Assembly (NCBI GenBank): GCA_965203835.1
Contig: OZ241919.1
Location: forward strand, 4,278,001-4,342,000
DNA from: CBDCFV01 sp965203835
GTDB lineage: Bacteria > Chloroflexota > Dehalococcoidia > Lucifugimonadales > UBA3495
Direction: 5' to 3'
DNA length: 64,000 nt
The position numbers and the translations under genes are program-made. The notes beneath the pieces are model-generated. The model searched no databases. It was given only the letters and a program-made list of their open reading frames with translations, and was not told where the DNA came from. Positions 43,441-52,555 of this stretch are shown piece by piece (within the stretch, counting starts at the first letter, position 1; every line of letters begins with the position of its first letter).

Positions 43441-43710
43441 GTGACGACGGTATTCATACCGACCATGCTCCTGAAGATGACCGACGGGGTCAAGCAGATT
43501 GATTGCGAAGCCTCCAACGTTCGCCAAGTGGTGGACCGGCTGGAGGAGCGTTTCCCCGGCATAAAGAGCGAACTGGTGGAAAAGGGCCGCCTTCGTCCCA
43601 ACCTGGCCGTGTCGATTGACGGGGAAGTGGCCAGGATGGGACTGCTGGAAAAGGTGGGAGAGAACAGTGAAATCCACTTTGTTCCCGCCATCGCCGGAGG
43701 AATGATATGA
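43441..43710 (+). CDS. MoaD/ThiS-like ubiquitin-fold sulfur carrier with masked Gly-Gly
   Basis: An 89-residue beta-grasp protein: VTTVFIPTMLLKMTDG, a helix VRQVVDRLEERFPGI, and the terminal EIHFVPAIAGGMI. MoaD-like proteins carry sulfur as a C-terminal thiocarboxylate for molybdopterin (or thiamine or cysteine) synthesis. The functional end must be Gly-Gly, but here Met-Ile follows it (residues 88-89). The protein would need trimming by a protease, as known for some related carriers. GTG 43441 is the start, preceded by AAGGAAACAA. It lies between molybdenum-hydroxylase subunits and a NUDIX gene. Confidence 0.82.
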   Translation: MTTVFIPTMLLKMTDGVKQIDCEASNVRQVVDRLEERFPGIKSELVEKGRLRPNLAVSIDGEVARMGLLEKVGENSEIHFVPAIAGGMI

Positions 43711-43772
43711 CGCATATCCGGCTGGTTATTCGTACAATGCGTCCGCGGTTCCATGCTCGAGAGGGTTGATTG

Positions 43773-44276
43773 ATGGGAAGAAAGAGCAGGTCTCGGGTAG
43801 AAAATCTGGTATCGGCCGGAGGAGTGGTATACAGGGAGTCTTCAGGCCGGATAGAGACCGTACTGTGCGGCCGTTGCGTGAACCCGCCATCGGGTTCTGC
43901 TCGTTATGAAGATATGTCACCGGAAAGCATCCGATGGAGCCTGGCTAAAGGCACTCCCGACGAAGGCGAGACGCTGGAGGAAACGGCCCTGAGAGAGGTT
44001 CGGGAGGAGACCGGACTGGAAGTCGAAATGGAGTCCCCTATCTCCAGTATTTCCTACTGGTTCGCCGACCGGGACAACTCCGTGAGGTACCACAAGACGG
44101 TGCATTTCTACCTTATGCTGCCTGTTGGCGGCGACACCGAACTCCACGATCCCGAGTTCGACGTGGTGCGGTGGTTTCCGCTTGACGAGGCCCTTGAAGC
44201 ACTTGCTTATCCCAATGAAACGGGCGTCTTGCGGCAGGCGCAAGAGTTGATCGCCCAACGCCAGGGAGACGACTGA
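43773..44276 (+). CDS. NUDIX hydrolase
   Basis: A 167-residue protein with an exact NUDIX box, G-x5-E-x7-REVREETG-L, at about residues 54-76. It hydrolyses nucleoside diphosphates linked to another moiety; the substrate cannot be predicted. An insertion before the box (PPSGSARYEDMSPESIRWS) lengthens the usual fold. ATG 43773 follows GAGAGGG by about seven bases. It lies one base before the acetyltransferase gene, so they are coupled. Confidence 0.88.
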   Translation: MGRKSRSRVENLVSAGGVVYRESSGRIETVLCGRCVNPPSGSARYEDMSPESIRWSLAKGTPDEGETLEETALREVREETGLEVEMESPISSISYWFADRDNSVRYHKTVHFYLMLPVGGDTELHDPEFDVVRWFPLDEALEALAYPNETGVLRQAQELIAQRQGDD

Positions 44277-44277
44277 C

Positions 44278-44877
44278 ATGGTGGTGTTGCAAGGGGTCAG
44301 AGTAGTATTGCGGGACAAACGCATAGAGGACGCTGAGCAGGACTACATCTGGCGCTCGGACCACGAATTGGCCAAGCTGGACGCCGCATACCCTCTTACC
44401 ATGAGCTTCGAGCGGTACTTGAAAATGTTTCAAGACCAGTTGAAGTACCCCACACCCGGGTCACATCACTTCGCCACCGAGACGCTGGACGGGAAGTTCA
44501 TTGGCAACTGCATGTACTACGATCTGGACAGCGTCAACCTCCAAGCCGAGCTGGGGATCGTAATCGGCGACCGGGACTATTGGAGCAACGCCTACGGTTA
44601 CGATGCAGTGATCACCCTATTGGACTACTGCTTCACCGATAAAGGGTTGAAAAGGGTATACCTGCATACCCTGGAATGGAATCACAGGGCGCAGCGGTGT
44701 TTTGAGAAATGCGGGTTCGTTCCTGTGAAGAAGGTCCGCCGCTTGTCCCACGACTTTATCCTGATGGAAGTGTTGCGGGACGACTGGTTTGCCAAGGCGG
44801 AAGACAGGCTGGCGGCAAGGCAAGCCTACGCGGACCGGGAGGCGGCCCGTGACGGTAGAGAGGGAACGCCCACTTGA
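44278..44877 (+). CDS. GNAT-family N-acetyltransferase (RimJ/RimL-like)
   Basis: A 199-residue acetyltransferase. GNCMYYDLDSVNLQAELGIVIGD, split around residue 80, precedes the acetyl-CoA-binding region NAYGYDAVITLLDYCF; the terminal VYLHTLEWNHRAQRCFEKCGF is the classic GNAT motif. RimJ/RimL-like members acetylate protein N-termini or small amines. It overlaps nothing but follows the NUDIX gene by one base and so is probably in its operon. Confidence 0.87.
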   Translation: MVVLQGVRVVLRDKRIEDAEQDYIWRSDHELAKLDAAYPLTMSFERYLKMFQDQLKYPTPGSHHFATETLDGKFIGNCMYYDLDSVNLQAELGIVIGDRDYWSNAYGYDAVITLLDYCFTDKGLKRVYLHTLEWNHRAQRCFEKCGFVPVKKVRRLSHDFILMEVLRDDWFAKAEDRLAARQAYADREAARDGREGTPT

Positions 44878-44926
44878 GGTCTCAGGCACGCTACCACTCT
44901 TGCCACAGTGGCCTTGCTCAGGTGGT

Positions 44927-45655
44927 TTAGGCGGACATTTCGCTGGCTGCGGTTATAGCGTCCGGCAGGTGAATGTCCTGGGTGTACAACGCCCGTCCCA
45001 GTATCGCCCCTTCCACACCGGTTTGCGCCAACCTCCGCACATGGTCCAAACTTGCTATCCCGCCAGAAGCCAGCACCTTCAACCCAGTTTCCCGCACCAA
45101 GGAGGCATTTGCCTCGAAGTTGGGTTCTGTCAGTGTGCCGTCTCGCGAGATGTCGGTATACAGTATTCGTTTGACGCTGATGGCGCTCATTTCGTTCACC
45201 AAGCTGAAGACGCTGACCGTTGTGCTCTCAGTCCAACCCTTGATGGCTACTTGCCCGTTTCTGGCGTCTACCGCCACCACTACCCGCTCCGGTCCGTAAC
45301 GTTCACAGAGGCTTTGCACCAATTCCGGTTCCGTTACCGCAGCCGTGCCTATGACTACGCGATCGACGCCGGCGTTGACCAGTTCCTGCGCCGTCTCGAC
45401 ATCGCGTACTCCTCCCCCGACCTGCACCGGGATGGTCAGGGTGGCGGTAATGGCGGAGATTATGCTGAGGTTGAAGAGTTTGCCGTCGGCGGCCCCGTCC
45501 AGATCGACGACATGCAGGCGGGGCGCTCCTTGCGTCTCCCATGCCAAGGCCACCTGCAACGGGTCATGGGAATAGACCGTCTCCCTTTGGTAGTCGCCTT
45601 GGTACAGTCGAACGCAACGACCCTCTTTCAAGTCAATTGACGGAATGACTTCCAT
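44927..45655 (-). CDS. hisA: Phosphoribosylformimino-AICAR ribotide isomerase
   Basis: A 242-residue TIM barrel of histidine synthesis. IPSIDLKEGRCVRLYQGD holds the catalytic aspartate, the phosphate site is QVGGGVRD, and TDISRDGTL is the second catalytic aspartate region; ASGGIASLDHV binds the other phosphate. I start at ATG 45655, because the extended upstream frame has no similarity. It overlaps hisH by 23 bases. hisF and the remaining his genes are not in the window. Confidence 0.95.
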   Translation of the reverse strand: MEVIPSIDLKEGRCVRLYQGDYQRETVYSHDPLQVALAWETQGAPRLHVVDLDGAADGKLFNLSIISAITATLTIPVQVGGGVRDVETAQELVNAGVDRVVIGTAAVTEPELVQSLCERYGPERVVVAVDARNGQVAIKGWTESTTVSVFSLVNEMSAISVKRILYTDISRDGTLTEPNFEANASLVRETGLKVLASGGIASLDHVRRLAQTGVEGAILGRALYTQDIHLPDAITAASEMSA

Positions 45656-46298
45656 AATCCTGCTGGTTGCACGCAGCGGCAGTTGTGGCGAAATTGACGA
45701 AATTCTCGTACACCCGCAACCCAACCCGCCCGCTTTTCTCCGGGTGGAACTGGGTGGCGACCACGTTCTTGTTGGCGTAGATGCTGCAGAACGGCACACC
45801 GTAGTCGGTGATCCCGGCCACTGATTTATCATCGTCAGGGGCGGCGTAATAACTGTGGACAAAGTAAAAATGGCTGCCGTCGGGTATGCCGTCAAAAACC
45901 GGGTGTTGCCGCTTCAGATTGACACTGTTCCAGCCCATGTGAGGCACTTTCAGTCCAGCGGGCAGCCGCTTCACCGAACCCGGCACGGCTCCGATGCACT
46001 CAGCGTCCCCTTCTTCCGTATGTTCCAGCAGCAGTTGCAGGCCCAGGCACACCCCCAGGAAGGGCCGTCCGGACCCCAAATAGTCGCGGATGGGTCCTAC
46101 CAACCCGCGTTGGGCCAATGCCTCCATAGCGGCGGGGCCTGATCCGACGCCCGGAAGCACCAATGCATCGGCTTTGTCCAAGGCTGCCGGATCACTGGTC
46201 ACCAACGGCGCGACGCCGACGGACTCCAGAGCCTTGGCGACGCTGCGGAGGTTGCCGGACTGGTAGTCGATGACCACCAATTTGATGAAGCTGGACAT
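45633..46298 (-). CDS. hisH: Imidazole glycerol phosphate synthase, glutaminase subunit
   Basis: A 221-residue class I glutamine amidotransferase. The nucleophile elbow GVCLGLQLL holds the catalytic cysteine, and ATQFHPEKSG the catalytic histidine and glutamate. It supplies ammonia to HisF. The C-terminal tail overlaps hisA. Length is normal. Confidence 0.95.
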   Translation of the reverse strand: MSSFIKLVVIDYQSGNLRSVAKALESVGVAPLVTSDPAALDKADALVLPGVGSGPAAMEALAQRGLVGPIRDYLGSGRPFLGVCLGLQLLLEHTEEGDAECIGAVPGSVKRLPAGLKVPHMGWNSVNLKRQHPVFDGIPDGSHFYFVHSYYAAPDDDKSVAGITDYGVPFCSIYANKNVVATQFHPEKSGRVGLRVYENFVNFATTAAACNQQDYGSHSVN

Positions 46299-46303
46299 AA
46301 GGG

Positions 46304-46888
46304 TTAACCGCGGGTCCCGGTAGCCCGCTCGATGGGAATCTCGCGGTCTTCGTAACGGGCCAGCACGAAGAGCAAGTCGCCCAAGCGGTTCAGATAGTTA
46401 ATGATCAGGTCGTTGGTAAGCAGCCCGTCTTCCTTCACGGCGACAACCCGGCGCTCGGCAGTGCGGATGATGCAACGTGCCATGTCGATCGCTGCCGACG
46501 CGGGGGATCCACCGGGCAGGATGAAAACGTTGGGCATCTGGAAGTCCTGCTCCAGGGAGTCGATGGTGTTTTCTAGGTTTTCCACCATCTCTTCGGTGAC
46601 AGGAAGGAAGTGTTCCTGGAATAATTCGTACTTGTCCGGGTCGGTGGCAAGCTCGGCGGCGATGGTGAACAGGTCTCGTTGCAACTCCCGAAGGGTGTCC
46701 TGCACGCGCTCGTCCGACGTGAAAGCCCGTGCCAGCCCCATCGCGGACACGGCTTCGTCGGTGATGCCGTAAGCTTCGGTGTGGGGATTGTTCTTGGAAA
46801 CCCGCCCGCCGTAAAGCAGGCTGGTCTCCCCCTTGTCGCCAAACTTGGTATATACCCGTTTCCTGTATGAAGAAGAGTCAGTACTCAC
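46304..46888 (-). CDS. PduO-type cob(I)alamin adenosyltransferase
   Basis: A 194-residue protein that transfers the 5'-deoxyadenosyl group of ATP to cob(I)alamin. YTKFGDKGETSLLYGGRVSK is the ATP-binding N-terminus, with AYGITDEAVSAMGLAR following; FILPGGSPASAAIDMARCI and RTAERRVVAV hold the conserved arginines. The end NYLNRLGDLLFVLARY is characteristic. It lies six bases upstream of hisH and probably shares a transcript. No B12-dependent enzyme is in the window. Confidence 0.93.
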   Translation of the reverse strand: MSTDSSSYRKRVYTKFGDKGETSLLYGGRVSKNNPHTEAYGITDEAVSAMGLARAFTSDERVQDTLRELQRDLFTIAAELATDPDKYELFQEHFLPVTEEMVENLENTIDSLEQDFQMPNVFILPGGSPASAAIDMARCIIRTAERRVVAVKEDGLLTNDLIINYLNRLGDLLFVLARYEDREIPIERATGTRG

Positions 46889-47026
46889 CGCTCACGTCCT
46901 CTTGGCCGGTTGCAACCATGATACCACCGGGGTTGGCGTTCATACCAATTTCCAACATGCGGCGGCCATTGTAGCAAGGGCGCAAGGGGCAAGCTATACT
47001 TAGACCACGTTGCACCTTGGAGCTAA

Positions 47027-47590
47027 TTGTTGAGTTGCCTTTACTTGGTCAGGCACGCTCATTCTTACTGGACTCCGGACGAGATGCGGCCCCTGTCGGA
47101 CATAGGGTTGGAAGACGCCCGGCGGGTTGCCGATATACTGGCGCCGCTGGGGCCTGAGGCAATATATTCCAGTCCTTACCTGCGGGCCAAGCAAACGGTG
47201 GAACCGCTGGCGGGCGCCCTTGGGGTGGGTATCGTGGAGGTTGCGGACCTGCGGGAGCGCACCCTCAGCGAGGTCCCGGTGGACAACTGGAAAGCCGCGC
47301 TGAAGCGTAGTTGGGAGGATTTTTCCTTCTCCTGTCCTGGCGGCGAGAGCAGCGGCACTGCTCAAAAGAGGGTAGTTTCTGCATGCCGGGACTTGGCCGG
47401 GCGGCATTCCCAAGGCGCTGTCGTACTTGCAACCCACGGCAACCTGCTGGCGTTGCTGATGAACCACTATGACCCGGCGGTGGGATTCGACCGCTGGAAT
47501 GCGTTGTCGTCACCGGACATATACCGGGTGAATCTGGACGCTTCGACCGAAGTCCAATTCGAGCGCATGTGGGGACCGGTCGAGTGTTAA
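47027..47590 (+). CDS. Histidine phosphatase family protein
   Basis: A 187-residue phosphoglycerate-mutase-like phosphatase. LVRHAHSYWT, starting near residue 8, holds the phosphorylated histidine; the second catalytic histidine is in VVLATHGNLLALLM. YSSPYLRAKQTVEPL is the family's second motif. Translation begins at TTG 47027 with GGAG upstream. It precedes cofE by 60 bases; a role in F420 metabolism is possible but unsupported. Confidence 0.87.
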   Translation: MLSCLYLVRHAHSYWTPDEMRPLSDIGLEDARRVADILAPLGPEAIYSSPYLRAKQTVEPLAGALGVGIVEVADLRERTLSEVPVDNWKAALKRSWEDFSFSCPGGESSGTAQKRVVSACRDLAGRHSQGAVVLATHGNLLALLMNHYDPAVGFDRWNALSSPDIYRVNLDASTEVQFERMWGPVEC

Positions 47591-47650
47591 TCCGGTCGTC
47601 GACCGGATAGAGACCAATTCGCAGTTACAGACCTTGAGAGGTATTTAGTT

Positions 47651-48409
47651 ATGCCACCGGAGATCCGCGTTATTGGCGTCGAAGGTATGCCGGAAGTCAA
47701 GCCTGGTGATGATGTTGCCGCGCAGTTCATGGACGCCGCAAGAGACCAGGGAATCGAGATAGAAGACGGGGACGTCGTTGTCGTCACGCAGAAGGTTGTT
47801 TCCAAGGCGGAAGACAGGGTGCTGGCCATCGACGACGTGGAGCCGTCGGAATTGGCGGTGCGGATTACCGAGGGCCACCGGCGTGACCCGCGGCATACGG
47901 AGTTGATCCTTCGGGAGAGCGCGCGCATCGTGCGGATGGACCGCGGCGTGATTATCAGCGAGACCCTCCACGGCTTCACCTGCGCCAACGCCGGCATAGA
48001 CGCTTCCAACATCCCCGGCTCCAACACCGTTGCCTTACTGCCGGTGGACCCCGACGCTTCTGCCCGCAGAATACGCGACGCCGTCAAGCACCGCTTGGGC
48101 GTAGACGTGGCGGTCATCATTTCCGACACATTCGGACGGCCCTGGCGGGCGGCGGCGGTCAACGTGGCCATCGGGCTGGCGGGCATCAACCCGCTGTTGA
48201 GTTACGTCGGGCAAGAGGACAGCCACGGCAACATGATGTACACCACCGTGATCTGCGTCGCGGACGAACTGGCGGCGGTGGCCGAGCTGGTGACCGGCAA
48301 GGTGCTGGGAGTGCCGGTGTCTCTAATCAAGGGGTACCCCTACGAACGCATGGAGGACGCCAGCCTGGAAGCTTTGCTTCGCTCGCCGGAGAAAGACCTG
48401 TTCAGGTAG
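47651..48409 (+). CDS. cofE: Coenzyme F420-0:L-glutamate ligase
   Basis: A 252-residue GTP-dependent ligase that adds glutamates to F420-0. VVVVTQKVVSKAEDRVL and the long ISDTFGRPWRAAAVNVAIG segment, with GLAGINPLLSYVGQEDSHG after it, are diagnostic. In actinobacteria the homologue FbiB is fused to a nitroreductase-like domain that reduces dehydro-F420-0; this protein lacks it and resembles archaeal CofE. It is 36 kb from cofC. Confidence 0.93.
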   Translation: MPPEIRVIGVEGMPEVKPGDDVAAQFMDAARDQGIEIEDGDVVVVTQKVVSKAEDRVLAIDDVEPSELAVRITEGHRRDPRHTELILRESARIVRMDRGVIISETLHGFTCANAGIDASNIPGSNTVALLPVDPDASARRIRDAVKHRLGVDVAVIISDTFGRPWRAAAVNVAIGLAGINPLLSYVGQEDSHGNMMYTTVICVADELAAVAELVTGKVLGVPVSLIKGYPYERMEDASLEALLRSPEKDLFR

Positions 48410-48463
48410 GCGGGTGTCATCGTCGGGCAGGGGATGGCACGGCAGTATCAATAAGGAGGAGGG

Positions 48464-48853
48464 ATGACTACATCCAATGCCGAGGGGATAGCCGACTACG
48501 TCGCTCAGTCCAGAGATTTCATTGTCAAGGCAAGGCAATACTTGGCTGCCGGCGACCTGCACCAAGCCTCTGAGAAGGGATGGGGAGCGGCGTCACACAT
48601 GGTCAAGGCTGTCGCTTTGGCTCAAGGCTGGCGATACGAGTGGCACAGTGATTTCAATCGTCTTTTGAACGATCTGGCAATTGACACCGAGAACGACCGG
48701 GTGTTCGACCTGCGAGGTGCTGCCAACGTCCTTCATGGAAGCTTCTACGAACGCAGACGAAACCTAAACAGTAAGGCTATACAGAGAGATCTAAGTCGCG
48801 TGGTCGAGTTGCTCGACCTGTTGGCTCCACTAACGAGGATGGACCAGCGGTAG
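48464..48853 (+). CDS. PaREP1/HEPN-like small helical protein, copy 3
   Basis: A 129-residue relative of the proteins at 130-492 and 28900-29271. It carries GD-x2-QASEKGWGA at residues 30-42 and HGSFYE at 91-96. Its start has the strong site AAGGAGGAGGG. It follows cofE by 54 bases on the same strand and is convergent with dinB. Its N-terminus is slightly longer than in the other two. No partner gene is evident. Confidence 0.6.
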   Translation: MTTSNAEGIADYVAQSRDFIVKARQYLAAGDLHQASEKGWGAASHMVKAVALAQGWRYEWHSDFNRLLNDLAIDTENDRVFDLRGAANVLHGSFYERRRNLNSKAIQRDLSRVVELLDLLAPLTRMDQR

Positions 48854-48937
48854 TCCGCATGGTTCGCCCGCTCCGAGCGACAGCGAGGGAGTCTAAAGCC
48901 ATCCGTGGCCTTATGTCCCGCCTTACTCGGGACGGGC

Positions 48938-50083
48938 CTACGGCAGTTCAACGAACAAGGGCAATTGCAGTTGAAGGTCAGGGGCCTTTTGTATGTCGGA
49001 CGGCGAGGCAAAGCCGGAAACGCTCACTCCCAACAATCGGAAGGAACGGCCCGGAGTCAACTCCTTGGAAAATAGTTGCCATGCCGTCTCCAGAATGGTT
49101 GACTCATCACCTGTGGGTTGGGGCAGAGTAGTCTGACGGGTGAAGGTGGTAAAGTCGGCCAAGCGGGCTTTCACGGTTACCGTCTTGCCCTCCAGTTTCT
49201 TGCCTTCCAAATGATTCGCCACCCGGCTGGCCAGTTTGGCCAAGTACGGGTAAAGGGTCTCCTCGCCGCTCAGGTCATCAGCAAACGTCGTCTCAGCGCT
49301 GACCGATTTGGTCTCTCTCTCGGTGCGCACCGGGGATTTGTCCTGACCCAGCGACATAGCCCGCACGTCCACCGCGCGCTGTCCGAACACCTGCCGGAAC
49401 CACGACTCGGGTTGGGACGCCAGTTGGCCGATGGTCTCGATACCTTCGGCGTTGAGCCGCTCAGCAGTCTTCGGGCCTATTCCCCAAAGCTTTCCGACGG
49501 GAAGGCCTGCCAAAAAGCTTGCTTCTTCGCCCGGCACAACCACCACTAGACCGTCGGGCTTTTGCAGGTCCGAAGCTATCTTGGCGACCGACTTGCTGGT
49601 GCCGACGCCGACCGACAGCGTGAGGCCGGTGTCCCGGTTGACCTGGTTTTTCAAGTCCAGGGCAATACCCAACGGCACGCCCCCGGCGGTGATCGGGCCG
49701 GTGATGTCCAGGTAGGCCTCGTCCAGCGATAGCGGCTCCACCAAGTCGGTTATCCGGTGGAATACCTGCATGACCGACCGGGACATTTCACGGTAACGGT
49801 CGAAGCGCGGAGGGATGATTATCCCGTGAGGGCACAGGCGCGTCGCCGTCCGCATGGGCATGGCCGAGCGGACACCGTACTGGCGTGCTTCGTAGGACGC
49901 GGTAGCCACCACGCCGCGGTCTTCCGGGCGCCCGCCGACCATGATCGCCTTGCCAGCCAATTCGGGGTTGTCCAGTTGCTCCACGGCGGCGTAGAAGGCG
50001 TCAAGGTCCGCGTGAATTATGTGGCGCGTACCGGCGACCGGCGCGCCTGGTGTTGCTGCCTGCTCTGTCAACTCGTTGCTCAT
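48938..50083 (-). CDS. dinB: DNA polymerase IV (Y family)
   Basis: A 381-residue translesion polymerase. Catalytic residues lie in HADLDAFYAAVEQ near the N-terminus and in LSLDEAYLDITG. The C-terminal little-finger domain ends in QLPLF, a match to the beta-clamp binding consensus. Length is slightly above that of E. coli DinB. No LexA box was recognised upstream. Confidence 0.95.
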   Translation of the reverse strand: MSNELTEQAATPGAPVAGTRHIIHADLDAFYAAVEQLDNPELAGKAIMVGGRPEDRGVVATASYEARQYGVRSAMPMRTATRLCPHGIIIPPRFDRYREMSRSVMQVFHRITDLVEPLSLDEAYLDITGPITAGGVPLGIALDLKNQVNRDTGLTLSVGVGTSKSVAKIASDLQKPDGLVVVVPGEEASFLAGLPVGKLWGIGPKTAERLNAEGIETIGQLASQPESWFRQVFGQRAVDVRAMSLGQDKSPVRTERETKSVSAETTFADDLSGEETLYPYLAKLASRVANHLEGKKLEGKTVTVKARLADFTTFTRQTTLPQPTGDESTILETAWQLFSKELTPGRSFRLLGVSVSGFASPSDIQKAPDLQLQLPLFVELP

Positions 50084-50307
50084 GTTTGACGCCGGGCGTA
50101 TCTACTACTGATAGCGGTGTAGTCCAAGGACATTTTACTGCTATTCTTGCCAGGTATCAGCCGCCTTGGTTCAGTAGGGTGTCACCGGTAAATCCTGGTT
50201 CAGGCCCTGCTCAATGGCGAAAGAAGCCATGACAGGCTAAAATAGCGGCAAATGATAGTCCCGGCCTCGGTATTTTGAACAATCGAGGCGGCAGGGATGG
50301 AGGTTTC

Positions 50308-51642
50308 ATGCCCACCGTTTTAGAGGAGTACATCGCCAAGCACCAGGGTTCGGCCCAGAGGTACGCCGAGGCCAGCAGGTTATTCCCGGGAGGGGTAACC
50401 CACGACACCCGGTATGCCGAACCTTTTCCGCTGTACGTGACCCACGGCGAGGGCGCGAAGAAATGGGACGTGGACGGCAACGAGTATATCGACTATGTCT
50501 CGGGCCACGGAGCACTGTTGTTGGGGCACTCCCACCCGGCAATTGCCGAGGCGGTGTCGCGGCAGATTCTCCGGGGTACCCACTTGGGGGCGTCTACCGA
50601 GGAGGAACTGCGATGGGCGCGGGCAATCAAGGCCCTGATGCCCTCCATAGAGAAGGTCCGGTTCCACAGCTCCGGCACCGAAGCGACCCTGATGGCCATG
50701 CGACTGGCCCGGGCTTACACAGGGAAGAACAAGGTCATCAAGCTGCAAGACCACTTTCATGGCTGGCACGACTACGCGATGGCCGGGTCGGACCGCTCCG
50801 CTCCGGGAATTCCTGTAGAGAGTTGGGGGAGCATGATCATAGTCCCCGCAGGCGACCTTGGCGCGGTGGAAGACGCATTGAACCGTGACCCGGACGTGGC
50901 GGCGCTGATACTGGAGCCGACAGGCGCTCACTACGGCCAGTTGCCTTTCGACGTTCCCAACTACCTGAAAGGGTTGCGTGAATTGACGGCGCAGCATGAA
51001 GTGGTGCTTATTTTCGACGAGGTGGTTACCGGGTTCCGTGCGTCGCCCGGGGGAGCGCAAGTCCTGTACGACGTTGCCCCGGACCTGACCACCATGGCCA
51101 AGATAGTCGCCGGCGCCCTGCCCGGCGGCGCAGTGGGCGGGAAAGCGGACATCGTGGATATGATAGCCCACAGGGGCGACCCGGAGTGGGACAACACGCA
51201 CCGCGTCTACCACCCGGGCACGTTCAACGGCAATCCGCTGTCGGCGGTGGCGGGAGCGACCTGCTTGGAGTTGATCGCCAGCCAGCCCATCAACCAGAAT
51301 GCCGACGCAATGGCCGCCCGGCTCAAGACAGGCATCAACGACATATTCGGCATGATGGAGATGTCCGGCCACGCCCACGGGGTCTCGTCGATGATTCACG
51401 TAGTGCTGGCCGACTGCAACTGCGACCGCGGGCTGTGCACCATGCCGCACAGCCAGATCAAGGAGGTAACAGGGTCGGCGGCCGTAACCGCGCTCAAGCG
51501 GGGTTTGCAGAACAACGGTATCGACATAATGGGACGCGACGCCTTCCTGGTGTCCGGGGTGCACACGGAGGAGGACATCGACCGGACGCTGGCGGCTTTC
51601 GAGACAACTTTAGCGGCGGTGCGGGCCGAGGGGTTGGCGTAA
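50308..51642 (+). CDS. Class III aminotransferase, glutamate-1-semialdehyde aminomutase-like
   Basis: A 444-residue PLP enzyme. DVDGNEYIDYVSGHGALLLG is the class III N-terminal segment, EALILEPTGAHYGQLP and LIFDEVVTGFR hold the PLP-contacting aspartate, and TMAKIVAGALPGGAVGG the Schiff-base lysine. HemL is the closest well-known family, but many such genes act on other amines, and no hem gene is adjacent. ATG 50308 follows GGAGG by four bases; a TTG 33 bases earlier is less likely. Confidence 0.83.
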   Translation: MPTVLEEYIAKHQGSAQRYAEASRLFPGGVTHDTRYAEPFPLYVTHGEGAKKWDVDGNEYIDYVSGHGALLLGHSHPAIAEAVSRQILRGTHLGASTEEELRWARAIKALMPSIEKVRFHSSGTEATLMAMRLARAYTGKNKVIKLQDHFHGWHDYAMAGSDRSAPGIPVESWGSMIIVPAGDLGAVEDALNRDPDVAALILEPTGAHYGQLPFDVPNYLKGLRELTAQHEVVLIFDEVVTGFRASPGGAQVLYDVAPDLTTMAKIVAGALPGGAVGGKADIVDMIAHRGDPEWDNTHRVYHPGTFNGNPLSAVAGATCLELIASQPINQNADAMAARLKTGINDIFGMMEMSGHAHGVSSMIHVVLADCNCDRGLCTMPHSQIKEVTGSAAVTALKRGLQNNGIDIMGRDAFLVSGVHTEEDIDRTLAAFETTLAAVRAEGLA

Positions 51643-51659
51643 ACTTGGCTCACGGTGCG

Positions 51660-51697
51660 GGAGGGCCTTGGCGCGCCATTCTCTCCGAAGGCCCTCC
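51660..51697 (+). terminator. Strong hairpin after the aminotransferase gene
   Basis: A perfect ten-pair stem, GGAGGGCCTT (51660-51669) with AAGGCCCTCC (51688-51697). No T-run follows, so it may act as a transcript-end stabiliser rather than a true terminator. Confidence 0.45.
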
Positions 51698-51720
51698 TCG
51701 GTGCCGAGCCGTACCGTTTC

Positions 51721-51729
51721 TGCTAGAAT
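51721..51729 (+). promoter_or_regulatory. Extended -10 element before the dienelactone hydrolase gene
   Basis: TGCTAGAAT with -10 TAGAAT at 51724-51729 and no clear -35. It lies about 45 bases before the ATG at 51782, which itself follows AAGGAG. Confidence 0.4.
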
Positions 51730-51781
51730 TTCCACGGCGGACGCCAGATACGGCAATAATTTCTTAAGGAGTTAATTCGCA

Positions 51782-52504
51782 ATGCCATCATTCCGTGAGA
51801 ACTTGCAAGTAGACGGGCAGGACATGGAGACCTATGTCAGCGTGCCCAGCGGTTCCGGCCCCTTCCCGGCGATCGTTGTGATCCAAGCCGCCGGAGGAGT
51901 CAACGACTTTATTACCAAGGTATGCGACGACCTGGCGGGGGAGGGTTATGCCGCCGTTGCGCCGAACCTGTTCCACAGGCTGGACCCCTCCATCCCCAAC
52001 GGCCCGCCCAAGGCCCGGATGCTCAAGGACCCGGAGATCGTCGCCGACGTGAACACCACGATGGACTTCCTGCGCGGCCACCCAGGGATTGACGGAGAGC
52101 GTATCGGCATCACCGGCTTCTGCATGGGCGGACGGGTGACGTGGCTCGCTGCCGCCAGCAACCCGCACTTCAAGGCGGCCGTACCCTACTATGGCGGCAA
52201 CATCATGGTGCCTTGGGGCGAACCGGAAAAGACACCCTTCGAGTTGACGGAAAACATCCCGTGCCCCATCTTGTTCCACTTCGGGGAGATAGACGAGAAC
52301 CCGTCCCAGGATGATATGGCCAAGCTGGACGCCGAGTTATCCCGGCTGGGCAAGGCGCACCAGTTCTACACCTATCCCGGCGCCGACCACGCCTTCATGG
52401 ACCACACCGGGCCCCGGTATCACAAAGACGCGGCGGAAACGTCCTGGCCCAGGACCCTGGACTTCTTTGCCGCCCACGTGAAGGGAGCCGCGGTCGCAAG
52501 CTAA
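51782..52504 (+). CDS. Dienelactone hydrolase family protein
   Basis: A 240-residue alpha/beta hydrolase. The nucleophile elbow GFCMGG holds the catalytic cysteine; the aspartate lies in FHFGEIDENPS or nearby, and the histidine in PGADHAFM. Dienelactone hydrolases open the lactone ring in chlorocatechol breakdown; many homologues act on other esters. AAGGAG lies nine bases before the ATG. Confidence 0.9.
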   Translation: MPSFRENLQVDGQDMETYVSVPSGSGPFPAIVVIQAAGGVNDFITKVCDDLAGEGYAAVAPNLFHRLDPSIPNGPPKARMLKDPEIVADVNTTMDFLRGHPGIDGERIGITGFCMGGRVTWLAAASNPHFKAAVPYYGGNIMVPWGEPEKTPFELTENIPCPILFHFGEIDENPSQDDMAKLDAELSRLGKAHQFYTYPGADHAFMDHTGPRYHKDAAETSWPRTLDFFAAHVKGAAVAS

Positions 52505-52555
52505 CCTTCAGTTCTTTGTGAACATGAATCAGAGTAAAACGCTGGGAGAAAGGCC

